A stretch of DNA of 64,000 bases, from contig NZ_CP049783.1 in assembly GCF_015710975.1 (NCBI RefSeq), positions 1,178,501 to 1,242,500 of the forward strand, in the 5' to 3' direction. The DNA is from Paenibacillus polymyxa (GTDB taxonomy: Bacteria; Bacillota; Bacilli; Paenibacillales; Paenibacillaceae). Below the pieces are notes generated by a model. It saw nothing but the letters and a program-made list of their open reading frames with translations, was not told the origin of the DNA and did no database searches. The position numbers were made by a program, and so were the translations under genes. Positions 43,915 to 52,571 of this stretch are shown piece after piece; the first letter of the stretch is position 1; each line of letters opens with the position of its first letter.

Positions 43915-46350
43915 ATGAACCCAAATCCTGCATTTTACCCCCGACCTATCGGGGTTCCTTATTCAACGACGAGCCCTCAGGCACGTCGAGCTTCTATGGA
44001 TACCAGTATAACGCTGGTACCCGACACCGACCAAGACGCGGCTTATTTTCGTGCTATAGAGAACGTGGGCATTCATCTGAACCGCCCGCAGATTCAGGCT
44101 GTACGCCATGGTAAAGGCCCCCTTCTAACCCTGGCAGGGGCTGGCTGCGGTAAAACTACGGTGCTGGCTGCCCGTGCAGGCTACCTCATGGCGATGCGGG
44201 ATGTCCCTGCATCGTCCATCCTGCTGGTGACCTTCACCAGCAAAGCAGCTGCCGAAATGAAGCTGCGCATCGCGGGACTACCCGGTGTGCGACCTGCCGC
44301 TGCACGCGCAGTACAGGCGCGTACCTTCCACTCATTCGCTTTGGCGATGCTGCGACATCGCGGTGTGCAAGATGAAGTGTTCGGTGAAACACAGGCCCAG
44401 CATACCGTTATGAAAATGATGCTGCGCCAGCTTGGACTGAGTGAGGCTTTCCAGCCGGAAAGCCTGCTGTCCGCCCTCTCCGCCTGGAAAGCGGAAGGCC
44501 GTAGCGCAGATGAGCTGCCGGAAACCATACGCGAGGAAGCGGATGCCAAACGTGCCATGCTCGCCTATGAAGCGTGGAAACAGGAACGGAGCAAAATGGA
44601 TTTTGACGATATTCTGCTGCGTGCCTCCGTTCTCCTGCGTGATCCGGATGTGCTTCAGCCGCTTCAACGACGTTTTTCCTATATCATGGTCGATGAATTT
44701 CAGGATACGAATGCCCTGCAATACGAAATGGTGCAACGATTGGCTGCGAGGCATCGCAATCTGATGGTCGTCGGAGATGATGACCAGACGATCTATACCT
44801 TTAATGGAGCCCGCCAGGAATCCATTCTGGAGTTTGATAAGGTCTATAAAGATGCAAAGGTCATTACTCTTGATATTAATTATCGCAGTGATGCACGCAT
44901 TTTGGGGCTGGGCTCCAACATCGTCGCCAAAAATGTTCATCGACGCTCCAAACGTCTTGCGGCTGCCGGACGTGAGGGCTTGCCGCCACAGTTTGCCACC
45001 CCATCTGGGCCTGAGGAAGAGGCGGGACATATTGTTACTCATCTGCTCGGGCAGGTAGAAGAAGGTCGTCTTCGCTATCGGGATATCGCTATTTTACATC
45101 GGACAGCCAGCGGAAGCCGATCTATTTTTGAGCAATTAATTATGCGGGATGTCCCATTTATTCAGTACGGAGCAGGAGCCGTATTTTACGATCAGTCTCT
45201 GATTCGTCCCTTAATGGATCACTTGCGCTTGTCGCTGAATCCCCGCCGAATGGAATCCATTCCAAGTACCCTTGGACCGCTGTATGTCTCCCGTGAGGCT
45301 GGGATGGAATGGATTATGCGCGAAGAGAAACAGCAGGCTAAAAAATACCCGCTAATCCACCTCAGCCGCTGGGATCGACTACGTGATTTTCAGCGTGAAC
45401 AGGTGAAAGAACGCATTCGGTTGATTCGCAGTCTCACTACCATGAAGCCTGCCTATGCCATTCAAGAAATGCGGCGCGTCTTTTATGACAAGTATTTGGA
45501 AAGCGGAGATACGGGCGCGTGGACACATTATAAGGAAACGATGCAAGAAAGTCTGGAGGAGCTTGAAACGGCAGCCAAGCGCTTTGACACAGTAGAGGCA
45601 TTCGTCAACTTTGCGGACGAGCTTTCAGAGCGCCACCGCCAGATGGAATCTCTGCGCAGAGAGGAAGACAGCGATGCTGTTCGGCTCATGACGATCCACC
45701 GTGCCAAGGGACTGGAGTTCCCTTGCGTATATTGGATCGGAGCAAGTGAAGGCATCCTTCCGCATAGCTCGGCTCTACACAGCGAGCTGCCAGAGGATCG
45801 TCGGGCAGGCGCCGCCCCCGCAACGGCTGTGGATAACGATGCTGCGCTGGAGGAAGAGCGCCGCCTCGCTTACGTGGCCGTCACCCGGGCGAAGGAGCTG
45901 TTGTACATCACCTCCCCCGCCTCCAATCACGGCAAGCCTGCCGCCGTGTCTCGCTTCTTGCTGGAAGCCTATGGGGTCACTCCCCCTGAGGCTTCCAAGC
46001 CGGACACGCGTCGCAGCAGCTTTGGCCAACCAAAGGGTACTTCGGGTTATGGCAGCCGTGCCAGTGGTGGTTCGCCAGCGTCTGGCACGGCAACCCGCGT
46101 GAGCAGCAGACCGGGGTCAACCCCAGCCGCCACTACAGCACGGACGGCCTCGGCGGCGGCTAGGTCACAGACAGAGCCACGCGTCGATGTGCCTGTGTGG
46201 AAATGCACGGACGCCGCCTGCAAGGCGTGGATGCGGCGCGACACAGTAGGTGGACGCCGCACAACTACGGCTAGTGCAGGCACGCCACCGGTGTGTCCGC
46301 TTTGCTCCTCCCCGATGACGGAGGGAACGCGCAACATCCCGGCCAGATAA
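43915..46350 (+). CDS. UvrD/Rep-type ATP-dependent DNA helicase
   Basis: 811 residues, superfamily 1A. Walker A AGAGCGKTT (about 74-82), motif II VDEFQDTN, Q-motif NRPQIQAVRHG, motif III VVGDDDQTIYTFNGA, motif V/VI TIHRAKGLEFPCVYW and YVAVTRAKELLY. After residue 700 comes a Ser/Thr/Ala/Gly-rich linker, then a zinc ribbon (CTDAACKAW and CPLCSSP). It resembles B. subtilis YjcD. Start ATG 43915 has AGG five bases upstream and AAAGGGG further out. Repair or fork-restart function is inferred from the family. Confidence 0.9.
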   Translation: MNPNPAFYPRPIGVPYSTTSPQARRASMDTSITLVPDTDQDAAYFRAIENVGIHLNRPQIQAVRHGKGPLLTLAGAGCGKTTVLAARAGYLMAMRDVPASSILLVTFTSKAAAEMKLRIAGLPGVRPAAARAVQARTFHSFALAMLRHRGVQDEVFGETQAQHTVMKMMLRQLGLSEAFQPESLLSALSAWKAEGRSADELPETIREEADAKRAMLAYEAWKQERSKMDFDDILLRASVLLRDPDVLQPLQRRFSYIMVDEFQDTNALQYEMVQRLAARHRNLMVVGDDDQTIYTFNGARQESILEFDKVYKDAKVITLDINYRSDARILGLGSNIVAKNVHRRSKRLAAAGREGLPPQFATPSGPEEEAGHIVTHLLGQVEEGRLRYRDIAILHRTASGSRSIFEQLIMRDVPFIQYGAGAVFYDQSLIRPLMDHLRLSLNPRRMESIPSTLGPLYVSREAGMEWIMREEKQQAKKYPLIHLSRWDRLRDFQREQVKERIRLIRSLTTMKPAYAIQEMRRVFYDKYLESGDTGAWTHYKETMQESLEELETAAKRFDTVEAFVNFADELSERHRQMESLRREEDSDAVRLMTIHRAKGLEFPCVYWIGASEGILPHSSALHSELPEDRRAGAAPATAVDNDAALEEERRLAYVAVTRAKELLYITSPASNHGKPAAVSRFLLEAYGVTPPEASKPDTRRSSFGQPKGTSGYGSRASGGSPASGTATRVSSRPGSTPAATTARTASAAARSQTEPRVDVPVWKCTDAACKAWMRRDTVGGRRTTTASAGTPPVCPLCSSPMTEGTRNIPAR

Positions 46351-46423
46351 GTGCGAGGCGTGTATAGCCGGATGGAACTGTTCTTTGCGAAAATAAGTTT
46401 TGGACAGACTAAATAAAATAAAT

Positions 46424-46470
46424 AACGGCAGACTAGGATGTGAGAATAAAATCCTAGTCTGCCGTTTTTT
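46424..46470 (+). terminator. Terminator of the helicase gene
   Basis: AACGGCAGACTAGGAT and ATCCTAGTCTGCCGTT, 11-base loop, then T6. Confidence 0.9.
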
Positions 46471-46561
46471 TATATATAATTTTATCTAAGTTAAAGTTAC
46501 AGTTTAGGCACAGCGCATTCAGGAAACAAGAACGAAAACTAATGAAAGGGGAGAACATATA

Positions 46562-47323
46562 ATGAAACTTTCAGGAAATACAATACTAATTACCGGTGGA
46601 AGTACTGGAATAGGCTTAGCCTTTGCAGAACGATTTTTAAAAGCTGGAAATAAAGTCATTGTTTCTGGACGGCGTGAACATGTACTTCAAAAAGCGAAAG
46701 AGAAATTGCCTAGCCTTATTACTCATGTAAGTGATTTGAATATGGAATCCGAGCGTATAGCTTTATCGGATTGGGTAACAGCCAACTATCCAGAAGTAAA
46801 TGTGTTAGTTAACAACGCCGGTATCCAACAACGCTTTAACGTTCTAAAAACGGATGCAAAAAGCAATTGGGATTATTTCAGTAAAGAAATCACCACTAAC
46901 ATTGAAGCACCCTTCCATCTATCCATGTTGTTCGCTCCCTATTTTGCAACAAAAGAAGAGGCGACTATCATTAACGTCACTTCTGGGTTAGCTTTTACGC
47001 CGTTTGTGATTGCTCCGATTTATTCAGCAACGAAAGCGGCACTTCATTCCTTTACAATCAGCCTAAGACACCAGCTTTCTGATACGTCTGTAGAGGTAAT
47101 TGAGGTTGTCCCGCCAGCAGTAAATACAGATTTAGGTGGAGCAGGGTTGCATACGCATGGAGAGCCGTTAGATGCCTTCGCAGATGGAATTTTCAAAGGA
47201 TTAGAAGAGGGGAAAATAGAAATCGGATATGGTACTTCTGTGGCTCGCTTACGAATGTCACGAGATGAAGTCGACGAACACGTAGAAAATATGTATAAGG
47301 CAACGATAAATTCAATAAAATAG
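46562..47323 (+). CDS. Short-chain dehydrogenase, DltE-like
   Basis: 253 residues: TGGSTGIG, NNAGIQ, INVTSGLAF with the catalytic Ser and YSATKAALHSF. The cofactor and active-site motifs with ISLRHQLSDTSVEVIEVVPPAV recall DltE-type SDRs. AAGGGGAG before the ATG. No neighbour suggests a substrate. Confidence 0.88.
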   Translation: MKLSGNTILITGGSTGIGLAFAERFLKAGNKVIVSGRREHVLQKAKEKLPSLITHVSDLNMESERIALSDWVTANYPEVNVLVNNAGIQQRFNVLKTDAKSNWDYFSKEITTNIEAPFHLSMLFAPYFATKEEATIINVTSGLAFTPFVIAPIYSATKAALHSFTISLRHQLSDTSVEVIEVVPPAVNTDLGGAGLHTHGEPLDAFADGIFKGLEEGKIEIGYGTSVARLRMSRDEVDEHVENMYKATINSIK

Positions 47324-47436
47324 CTCGCTTATGGGGCTGTCCTTTTGCGGGATTGCCCTTTTTTCAATTCGCTTTTTATTGATTTACCTTGTAGATTGAC
47401 TAGCACGTTATCATCGTCATTTCCAAATCTCATTTC

Positions 47437-48771
47437 TCACGATTCGCCCTTGTCAAAATAATCATCTGGCAAATGCAGTTCTTGCAAACAACCGATAAAT
47501 TTTTCTTTGAAATTCGGATTCCTTTTATATTCAGGCCATACCGCCTTATAGTAAGGCAGCAACTTCTCATGTGGAATAACGCCCCAATATAAAATTGAGT
47601 TTTTCAGAACATGCGGGTCGTCGCCCACCAACATCTGTTCAATGATCTGCCAGCTTCCCAGCTTGTTTTCGCAACTGCGTGCGGCATAGATGGCAGTGGT
47701 TTGCATTTTCGGATCGGCGTCACACAAGAAAGGCGCAAAGTTCTGGAGCGTAATCGCACCGTAATCCTCCAGGATATATCCTGCATAACGCAACGTTTCC
47801 GGGTCGTGAATCCTATCAAGACTGTGCAAAATCACTGGAATAAATTCCTTTAAATTTACTGTTTTACTGGAAGCGTGCAGAATCATTAAAGCTTGCAGAA
47901 AATCCTCATGTTCATCTGATTGCAATAGCTCCAGAAGATATTTTCTTCCCGTGTCAAAAGAAGTTTTGCAGATTAGCCGAACAGCTGTGGCTCGATTTTT
48001 TGGGCTTTGCTCCGCAATTTTTTTCAAAAAAATAAGAGTTGGCTGAGAAACTGCTTTAAATTTGAATATTCCATCAAGCGCTTTTGCTTGGATTTCTTCG
48101 TTTGGAGCGCTCTGATAAATCTGGATCAGTGCATTCTCATCACCCGGCATTCGACTGCCGAACCACCCAATATCATAATCCAGAATAATTTCATCCAGCC
48201 AGCGTTCGTACCAGTCCAGAAAGCTGTCTTCATAGACAAAGAAAAAGGGATGATCGGGATGAAAATCGGAGGTGTACACAATTCTCCCCCTGTATTTCCC
48301 TTCAAGTACGATATACATGTCGTATTCGCAGCCTTGGGTGCCTATGCACAACATGCCGCCCAGCACCTTATTACGGGCGTCATCGTATTCCTCGTCGGGG
48401 ATGTCCTCATCCTTGGTCAGGGGCTCAATCAGATGGTTCCATTCCTCTTTGGTCATCTCGGGGTGCAGAACGGATTTTGCAAGGAGTGCCTGGTGCTCGG
48501 TATAGGAAGTTGTCTTTTCAATCGGATAAATTCCATAATAGGGTCCGGCGCCTCCGTTGCCGACGTTCGTTAAAAACTGGGCGTAAGGCTCAGGAAGTGT
48601 GACCTGATTATGGGCTTGCCAGTCCGCCAGCGCTTTTGCTGTAAGCTTCTCATTAACCTTATATTGATGTGAGGATGCTCCAAACACCAAGAAATCCTTG
48701 TCCTTGCTCATAGCCTGATTCAGTTTGTTTTGTATTCGATCCAGTTGCGTTTCTTTCTTCCTAAACCACAT
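47437..48771 (-). CDS. SMI1/KNR4 (SUKH) protein with HEAT-like repeats
   Basis: 444 residues. N-terminal SUKH domain (LPEPYAQFLTNVGNGGAGPYYGIYPIE, LCIGTQGCEYDMYIVLEG, FFFVYEDSFLDWYERWLDEII), then about 200 residues of helical repeats. SUKH domains often neutralise polymorphic toxins. No toxin gene is next to it, so a stand-alone immunity protein or a general protein-binding role are both possible. AGGAGG before ATG 48771. Confidence 0.85.
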   Translation of the reverse strand: MWFRKKETQLDRIQNKLNQAMSKDKDFLVFGASSHQYKVNEKLTAKALADWQAHNQVTLPEPYAQFLTNVGNGGAGPYYGIYPIEKTTSYTEHQALLAKSVLHPEMTKEEWNHLIEPLTKDEDIPDEEYDDARNKVLGGMLCIGTQGCEYDMYIVLEGKYRGRIVYTSDFHPDHPFFFVYEDSFLDWYERWLDEIILDYDIGWFGSRMPGDENALIQIYQSAPNEEIQAKALDGIFKFKAVSQPTLIFLKKIAEQSPKNRATAVRLICKTSFDTGRKYLLELLQSDEHEDFLQALMILHASSKTVNLKEFIPVILHSLDRIHDPETLRYAGYILEDYGAITLQNFAPFLCDADPKMQTTAIYAARSCENKLGSWQIIEQMLVGDDPHVLKNSILYWGVIPHEKLLPYYKAVWPEYKRNPNFKEKFIGCLQELHLPDDYFDKGES

Positions 48772-48842
48772 ATTTTGTACCCTCCTGTTGACTATATGAT
48801 ATGTACCTTTAAGTAAGTTTTATATAATCCAGTGGATACTGT

Positions 48843-49109
48843 TTAATTAAAGTATGAAAAGTGATCGCGCATAAAATGAGTTAACGCATCCTTCAAATTT
48901 TGACGCCGTTTCAGATATTGGAACAAGATGGCCGAGGTGAGTACGATTTCAGAATCCTCGATACTAATAATCCAAGATGGTAGTTCCTCAGGATTATAAC
49001 TAAATTCGCTAACGATGCCGTATGCTATACCTAGTTTATCCATTCTCTTGTGTAAAATTTGACGGATCTCGCCAGCCAGTTGATGAACATTAATATCATT
49101 CTGTTCCAG
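48843..49109 (-). CDS. Hypothetical protein with likely CTG start
   Basis: AGGAGG (49124-49119) sits nine bases before CTG 49109, which opens an 88-residue frame (LEQNDINVHQLAGEIRQILH, later WIISIEDSEIVLTSAILFQYL). No ATG, GTG or TTG occurs between that site and ATG 49043, 22 codons in. I do not recognise the family. It starts 22 bases after the acetyltransferase stop, so the two are one operon. Confidence 0.6.
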   Translation of the reverse strand: MEQNDINVHQLAGEIRQILHKRMDKLGIAYGIVSEFSYNPEELPSWIISIEDSEIVLTSAILFQYLKRRQNLKDALTHFMRDHFSYFN

Positions 49110-49130
49110 GGCCTTCTCCCTCCTCGTTCG

Positions 49131-49925
49131 TCAATCAATAGATAGTTTAAAATCAACAATCGTTTGCTCAGCCGTAACCTCATATCCTAATCCTTTGTAA
49201 AGTTGTACAGCAGCCTGGTTCTCCTCCATTACTCCCAGATAGACATCTGATGATAGTGTTCTACCCAGTTTTGTAAGTTGGCTCGTCAAGTGCTTTGCTA
49301 GTCCTTTCCACCTGTGAGCAGGGCTTGTATATATGTTTCCGATCTCCACGAGCTTAGAATCATAAAAGTGGAAGCCGCCTGCGGCAATAAAATGGCCACA
49401 TTCCTTGATCCCAAGGAAAGGATATTGTTCAAGTTCGCTGCTCGTAAAAAATTTCATGCCCCCATTTCGCAATAAATCCACTATATCTGAAATGTCATTT
49501 TCCTTAACTAGCTCAGCCACGTTTGAATCGAGCAGTTTCGATTGATCCCTATGCTTCATTGTTAAGAAACGTTGTGGGTTACCCGTTATGAGCCCATGAG
49601 ACTGAAAAAGTTGTAGGTCACAATCACACAGGATTGTACCACAAACGGTATTTTTCTTAAGTTGAATGAGTTCCTCTGTAAAAGCAATAAGAGCTGAAAA
49701 GTTAAGTTTCTCTCGGTTTATGCAGTGGAAAGAAAACGCAGGGAAGGAGAGCCCACAAAAGTATGCTAAGACCCCTGTCAGCTTGTCATCTACATATTGA
49801 CCAACAAATTTAGCCTGCTCCTTACGTTGAGTTAAATAGCTATAGAATAACAAGTGTTGATCCCTATGAATCTGGTCCGTTAATTGATAAATAGTTTCGT
49901 AGGTAAGCAGTCGATGAGAAATCAT
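49131..49925 (-). CDS. GNAT-family acetyltransferase
   Basis: 264 residues; two-part fold with the acetyl-CoA motif in the C-terminal half (VEIGNIYTSPAHRWKGLAKHLTSQL, MEENQAAVQLYKGLGYEV). N-terminal half is a divergent second GNAT-like domain. Acceptor unknown. AAAGGG before ATG 49925. Confidence 0.85.
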   Translation of the reverse strand: MISHRLLTYETIYQLTDQIHRDQHLLFYSYLTQRKEQAKFVGQYVDDKLTGVLAYFCGLSFPAFSFHCINREKLNFSALIAFTEELIQLKKNTVCGTILCDCDLQLFQSHGLITGNPQRFLTMKHRDQSKLLDSNVAELVKENDISDIVDLLRNGGMKFFTSSELEQYPFLGIKECGHFIAAGGFHFYDSKLVEIGNIYTSPAHRWKGLAKHLTSQLTKLGRTLSSDVYLGVMEENQAAVQLYKGLGYEVTAEQTIVDFKLSID

Positions 49926-50193
49926 GTATTAGTCCCTTTCATTTCCATGTGGGTAATCTTCTTATTGGCATGATACCACAAATTGAAACTATCCTTCCCG
50001 CTTACCCCATATAGCCTTAATAATCTTGTGTTATACATCTCAAAGAATATATGAAGATTGCTTGTCACCGGAGTATAAAAATCCATAATTTAAGGATGAT
50101 TTTCTCCGAAATTCATTGTATGGTTCCTGCCTCGCCTCTAATTTATGATGAAATTAAAGAGAGGTGAGGTGCCAAAAAATGAATACCAAATAT

Positions 50194-50309
50194 TGAAAAC
50201 GTATACAAATGAAGAAAAAATGCTTACAAGTGCAAGCTGGTCCTTAATCACCTGTCATCGATTACTTCAAAGCGTACTTCATATGTACACAATAATGAAA
50301 GCGTTTTCT
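50194..50309 (+). promoter_or_regulatory. Two cre-like CcpA sites before the GH26 mannanase
   Basis: TGAAAACGTATACA (50194-50207) and TGAAAGCGTTTTCT (50296-50309) each fit TGWAANCGNTNWCA at 13 of 14 positions. They lie 163 and 61 bases before the start codon, implying catabolite repression. The rest of 49926-50369 holds no gene I can support. Confidence 0.6.
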
Positions 50310-50369
50310 GTAATGCATGTTGCAGGTCAATTGAGGCGGTATCATCTACTAATTCAAGGAGTGAGTCAT

Positions 50370-52340
50370 ATGCCAGATCATTGGAAACAAAGGTTTTTCG
50401 GTATTCTCAGTTTTGTTCTCTTATCCTTTTTGTTGGTATCTCTTGATTTAATTCCAAGCTTAGCTAAAGCAGAATCAGCTCACTTGGTCACCGATGTTGA
50501 AGGGCGAACGTTGATGAATGCAAGTCAAGATTCATCCACTAATGACAATTCCTCTTCTATCGTCGTCAGCTCCAAAGATGCAATTCTTCAAGGTTACGGT
50601 GTAGAAAAACGGGATACACCTTATACCGGCGATACGCTTTATAAAGGCGATGGCTATGTATCCTTCTTTTATGACTACGACCCGAATTCCGGCAAGTCCG
50701 ACGGGACGGCCACGTTTAAAGTGAACGTGCCTACAGCAGGTCTTTATAGACTGAGCCTCGGCTACTACATTCCGGCGGGCACTGGCTCCAAGGATACCAG
50801 CATCGAGGTCAATGGCACAATGTCTGAGAACATAACGCTGGCTGCTCCTCCGAAAGGTGCGGCAGTGAACGAGAAAATATTAACCAAGATCATGCTGAAT
50901 GCCGGCACAAACGAGCTTACTTTTGAAAGAGGCTGGGGATATTATGGGATCGAATACGTGAAGGTGGAATTCGCCAATCTGCCTGCCCCAATTAGCAAAA
51001 TTGAAGCCGAAGACGGAGTCATTACTGGCGAGGTCAGCATAGAAGCTGCTGATACAGGCTATTCTGGTAGCGGTTATGCGGCCTTTAAAAGCACAGGGTC
51101 ACTAAGCCTTGCCTATAACGCAACTTCAAGCGGGCTTTACAATCTTGCAATCGGTTACAGTAACCCCAATGGAGACAAAAAGACCCAATTGGTGGTCAAT
51201 GGCCAGACAAGCGAAATATCACTGCCGACAACAGCAAGCTACACAGAGGTATCCGGCGGTAAACTGATGCTGAATTCGGGAAACAATATCTTACAGTTCA
51301 ATGTCGACTCGGACCAATATCATATCGACTACGTCAAGCTATCAGCAGTGTCCCCCCCGAAACTGCATCAAATTGAGAAAAAGCCAGTAAACCCGAATGC
51401 GACTGCGGAAACCAAGGCACTCATGGGTTATCTCGTGGATAGTTACGGCAGCCACATTCTTTCCGGTCAGCACACTTTGGAGGATGCACAGTGGATTAAA
51501 GACCAAACTGGTAAGTATCCTGCCATGTTATCAATGGACATGATGGATTATTCCCCCTCTCGCATCGAGCATGGCGCCACCTCAACTGAGGTGGAAAAGG
51601 CAATTCAATGGGCCCAAGAAGGTGGACTTGTCACATTCGCATGGCACTGGAATGCTCCTAAGGGACTGTATGATATTCCCGGTAAAGAATGGTGGCGCGG
51701 GTTTTACACGGACGCTACTACATTCGACGTTCAATATGCACTTAGTCATCCCGAGTCGGAAGAGTATCAGCTTGTCCTAAGAGATATCGATGCCATTGCT
51801 GCTCAGTTGAAACGCCTCCAAGACGCTCACGTTCCGGTGCTGTGGAGACCGCTGCACGAGGCGGAGGGCAAATGGTTCTGGTGGGGCGCCCAAGGTCCAG
51901 ACTCCGCCAAGCAGCTGTACCGTATCATGTACGACCGCCTAACACACTACCATCACCTGAACAACCTGATCTGGGTATGGAACTCCGAGAGTCCCGACTG
52001 GTATCCAGGGGACGATGTCGTCGATATTGTAAGTGTGGATATCTACAACCAGGCGGCTAATTATAGCCCAAGTATTGGCAAGTACGACAGTTTGGTAAAT
52101 CTCGTGCAGGGTAAGAAGCTGGTTGGTCTGTCTGAAAACGGCCCGATTAGCGATCCCGAATTGCTTCAAACATATTCAGCGCATTGGCTCTTTTTCACTA
52201 CGTGGACGGGCGACTTCATCCGCAATGGACAATATAACTCCCTGGATCATCTCATAAAAGTGTTCAACAGCGATTACGTGATCACGAGGGATGAGCTTCC
52301 TCAAGACCTGCTTACTTTATCCAAAAATAAAGCGGAGTAA
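50370..52340 (+). CDS. Secreted endo-beta-1,4-mannanase, GH26, with N-terminal binding modules
   Basis: 656 residues. Signal peptide (KQRFFGILSFVLLSFLLVSL to SLAKAES), two CBM6/CBM35-like beta-sandwich modules (about 70-205 and 210-325; IEAEDGVITGEVSIEAADTG), then a GH26 barrel. Acid/base Glu497 in RPLHEAEGKWFWWG and nucleophile Glu589 in GLSENGP. Cuts the mannan backbone outside the cell. ATG 50370 follows AAGGAGTG; longer frames run through the cre region and are rejected. The transport genes at 52.5-59.6 kb could take up the products. Confidence 0.93.
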   Translation: MPDHWKQRFFGILSFVLLSFLLVSLDLIPSLAKAESAHLVTDVEGRTLMNASQDSSTNDNSSSIVVSSKDAILQGYGVEKRDTPYTGDTLYKGDGYVSFFYDYDPNSGKSDGTATFKVNVPTAGLYRLSLGYYIPAGTGSKDTSIEVNGTMSENITLAAPPKGAAVNEKILTKIMLNAGTNELTFERGWGYYGIEYVKVEFANLPAPISKIEAEDGVITGEVSIEAADTGYSGSGYAAFKSTGSLSLAYNATSSGLYNLAIGYSNPNGDKKTQLVVNGQTSEISLPTTASYTEVSGGKLMLNSGNNILQFNVDSDQYHIDYVKLSAVSPPKLHQIEKKPVNPNATAETKALMGYLVDSYGSHILSGQHTLEDAQWIKDQTGKYPAMLSMDMMDYSPSRIEHGATSTEVEKAIQWAQEGGLVTFAWHWNAPKGLYDIPGKEWWRGFYTDATTFDVQYALSHPESEEYQLVLRDIDAIAAQLKRLQDAHVPVLWRPLHEAEGKWFWWGAQGPDSAKQLYRIMYDRLTHYHHLNNLIWVWNSESPDWYPGDDVVDIVSVDIYNQAANYSPSIGKYDSLVNLVQGKKLVGLSENGPISDPELLQTYSAHWLFFTTWTGDFIRNGQYNSLDHLIKVFNSDYVITRDELPQDLLTLSKNKAE

Positions 52341-52417
52341 GGCGCTTTTATGAGAATTACCGTATCCGTAACTATACCGTCCCGTCAGCGTCATGAAGTA
52401 ACGAAGTAGTCTACTTT

Positions 52418-52468
52418 AAACAAACAGCGGCCACCTCTAAAAATAACCGGGGTAGCCGCTGTTTGTTT
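52418..52468 (+). terminator. Terminator of the GH26 gene
   Basis: AAACAAACAGCGGC and GCCGCTGTTTGTTT, 23-base loop, followed by a short T-rich run. Confidence 0.75.
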
Positions 52469-52512
52469 GTGCCTTGAGCAAAAGTCGTCTATGGCAAACC
52501 ATTATGAAAAAA

Positions 52513-52550
52513 GGACCGTCTCCTTTCCGGCAGGAAAGTGGAAACGGTCC
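52513..52550 (-). terminator. Terminator of the sugar ABC operon
   Basis: GGACCGT (52513-52519) and ACGGTCC (52544-52550) with an inner TTTCC/GGAAA stem; six T follow on the minus strand, 22 bases after the binding-protein stop. Confidence 0.85.
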
Positions 52551-52571
52551 CGTTCTTTTATGTGAATCAAG

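Noticed and set aside
44332..45042. 236-codon frame antisense to the helicase gene
   Set aside because: It is the complement of a clear helicase coding region and has no motif of its own.
50145..50369. 75-codon N-terminal extension of the GH26 mannanase
   Set aside because: The signal peptide begins at 50370 behind AAGGAGTG, and the extension covers two cre-like sites.
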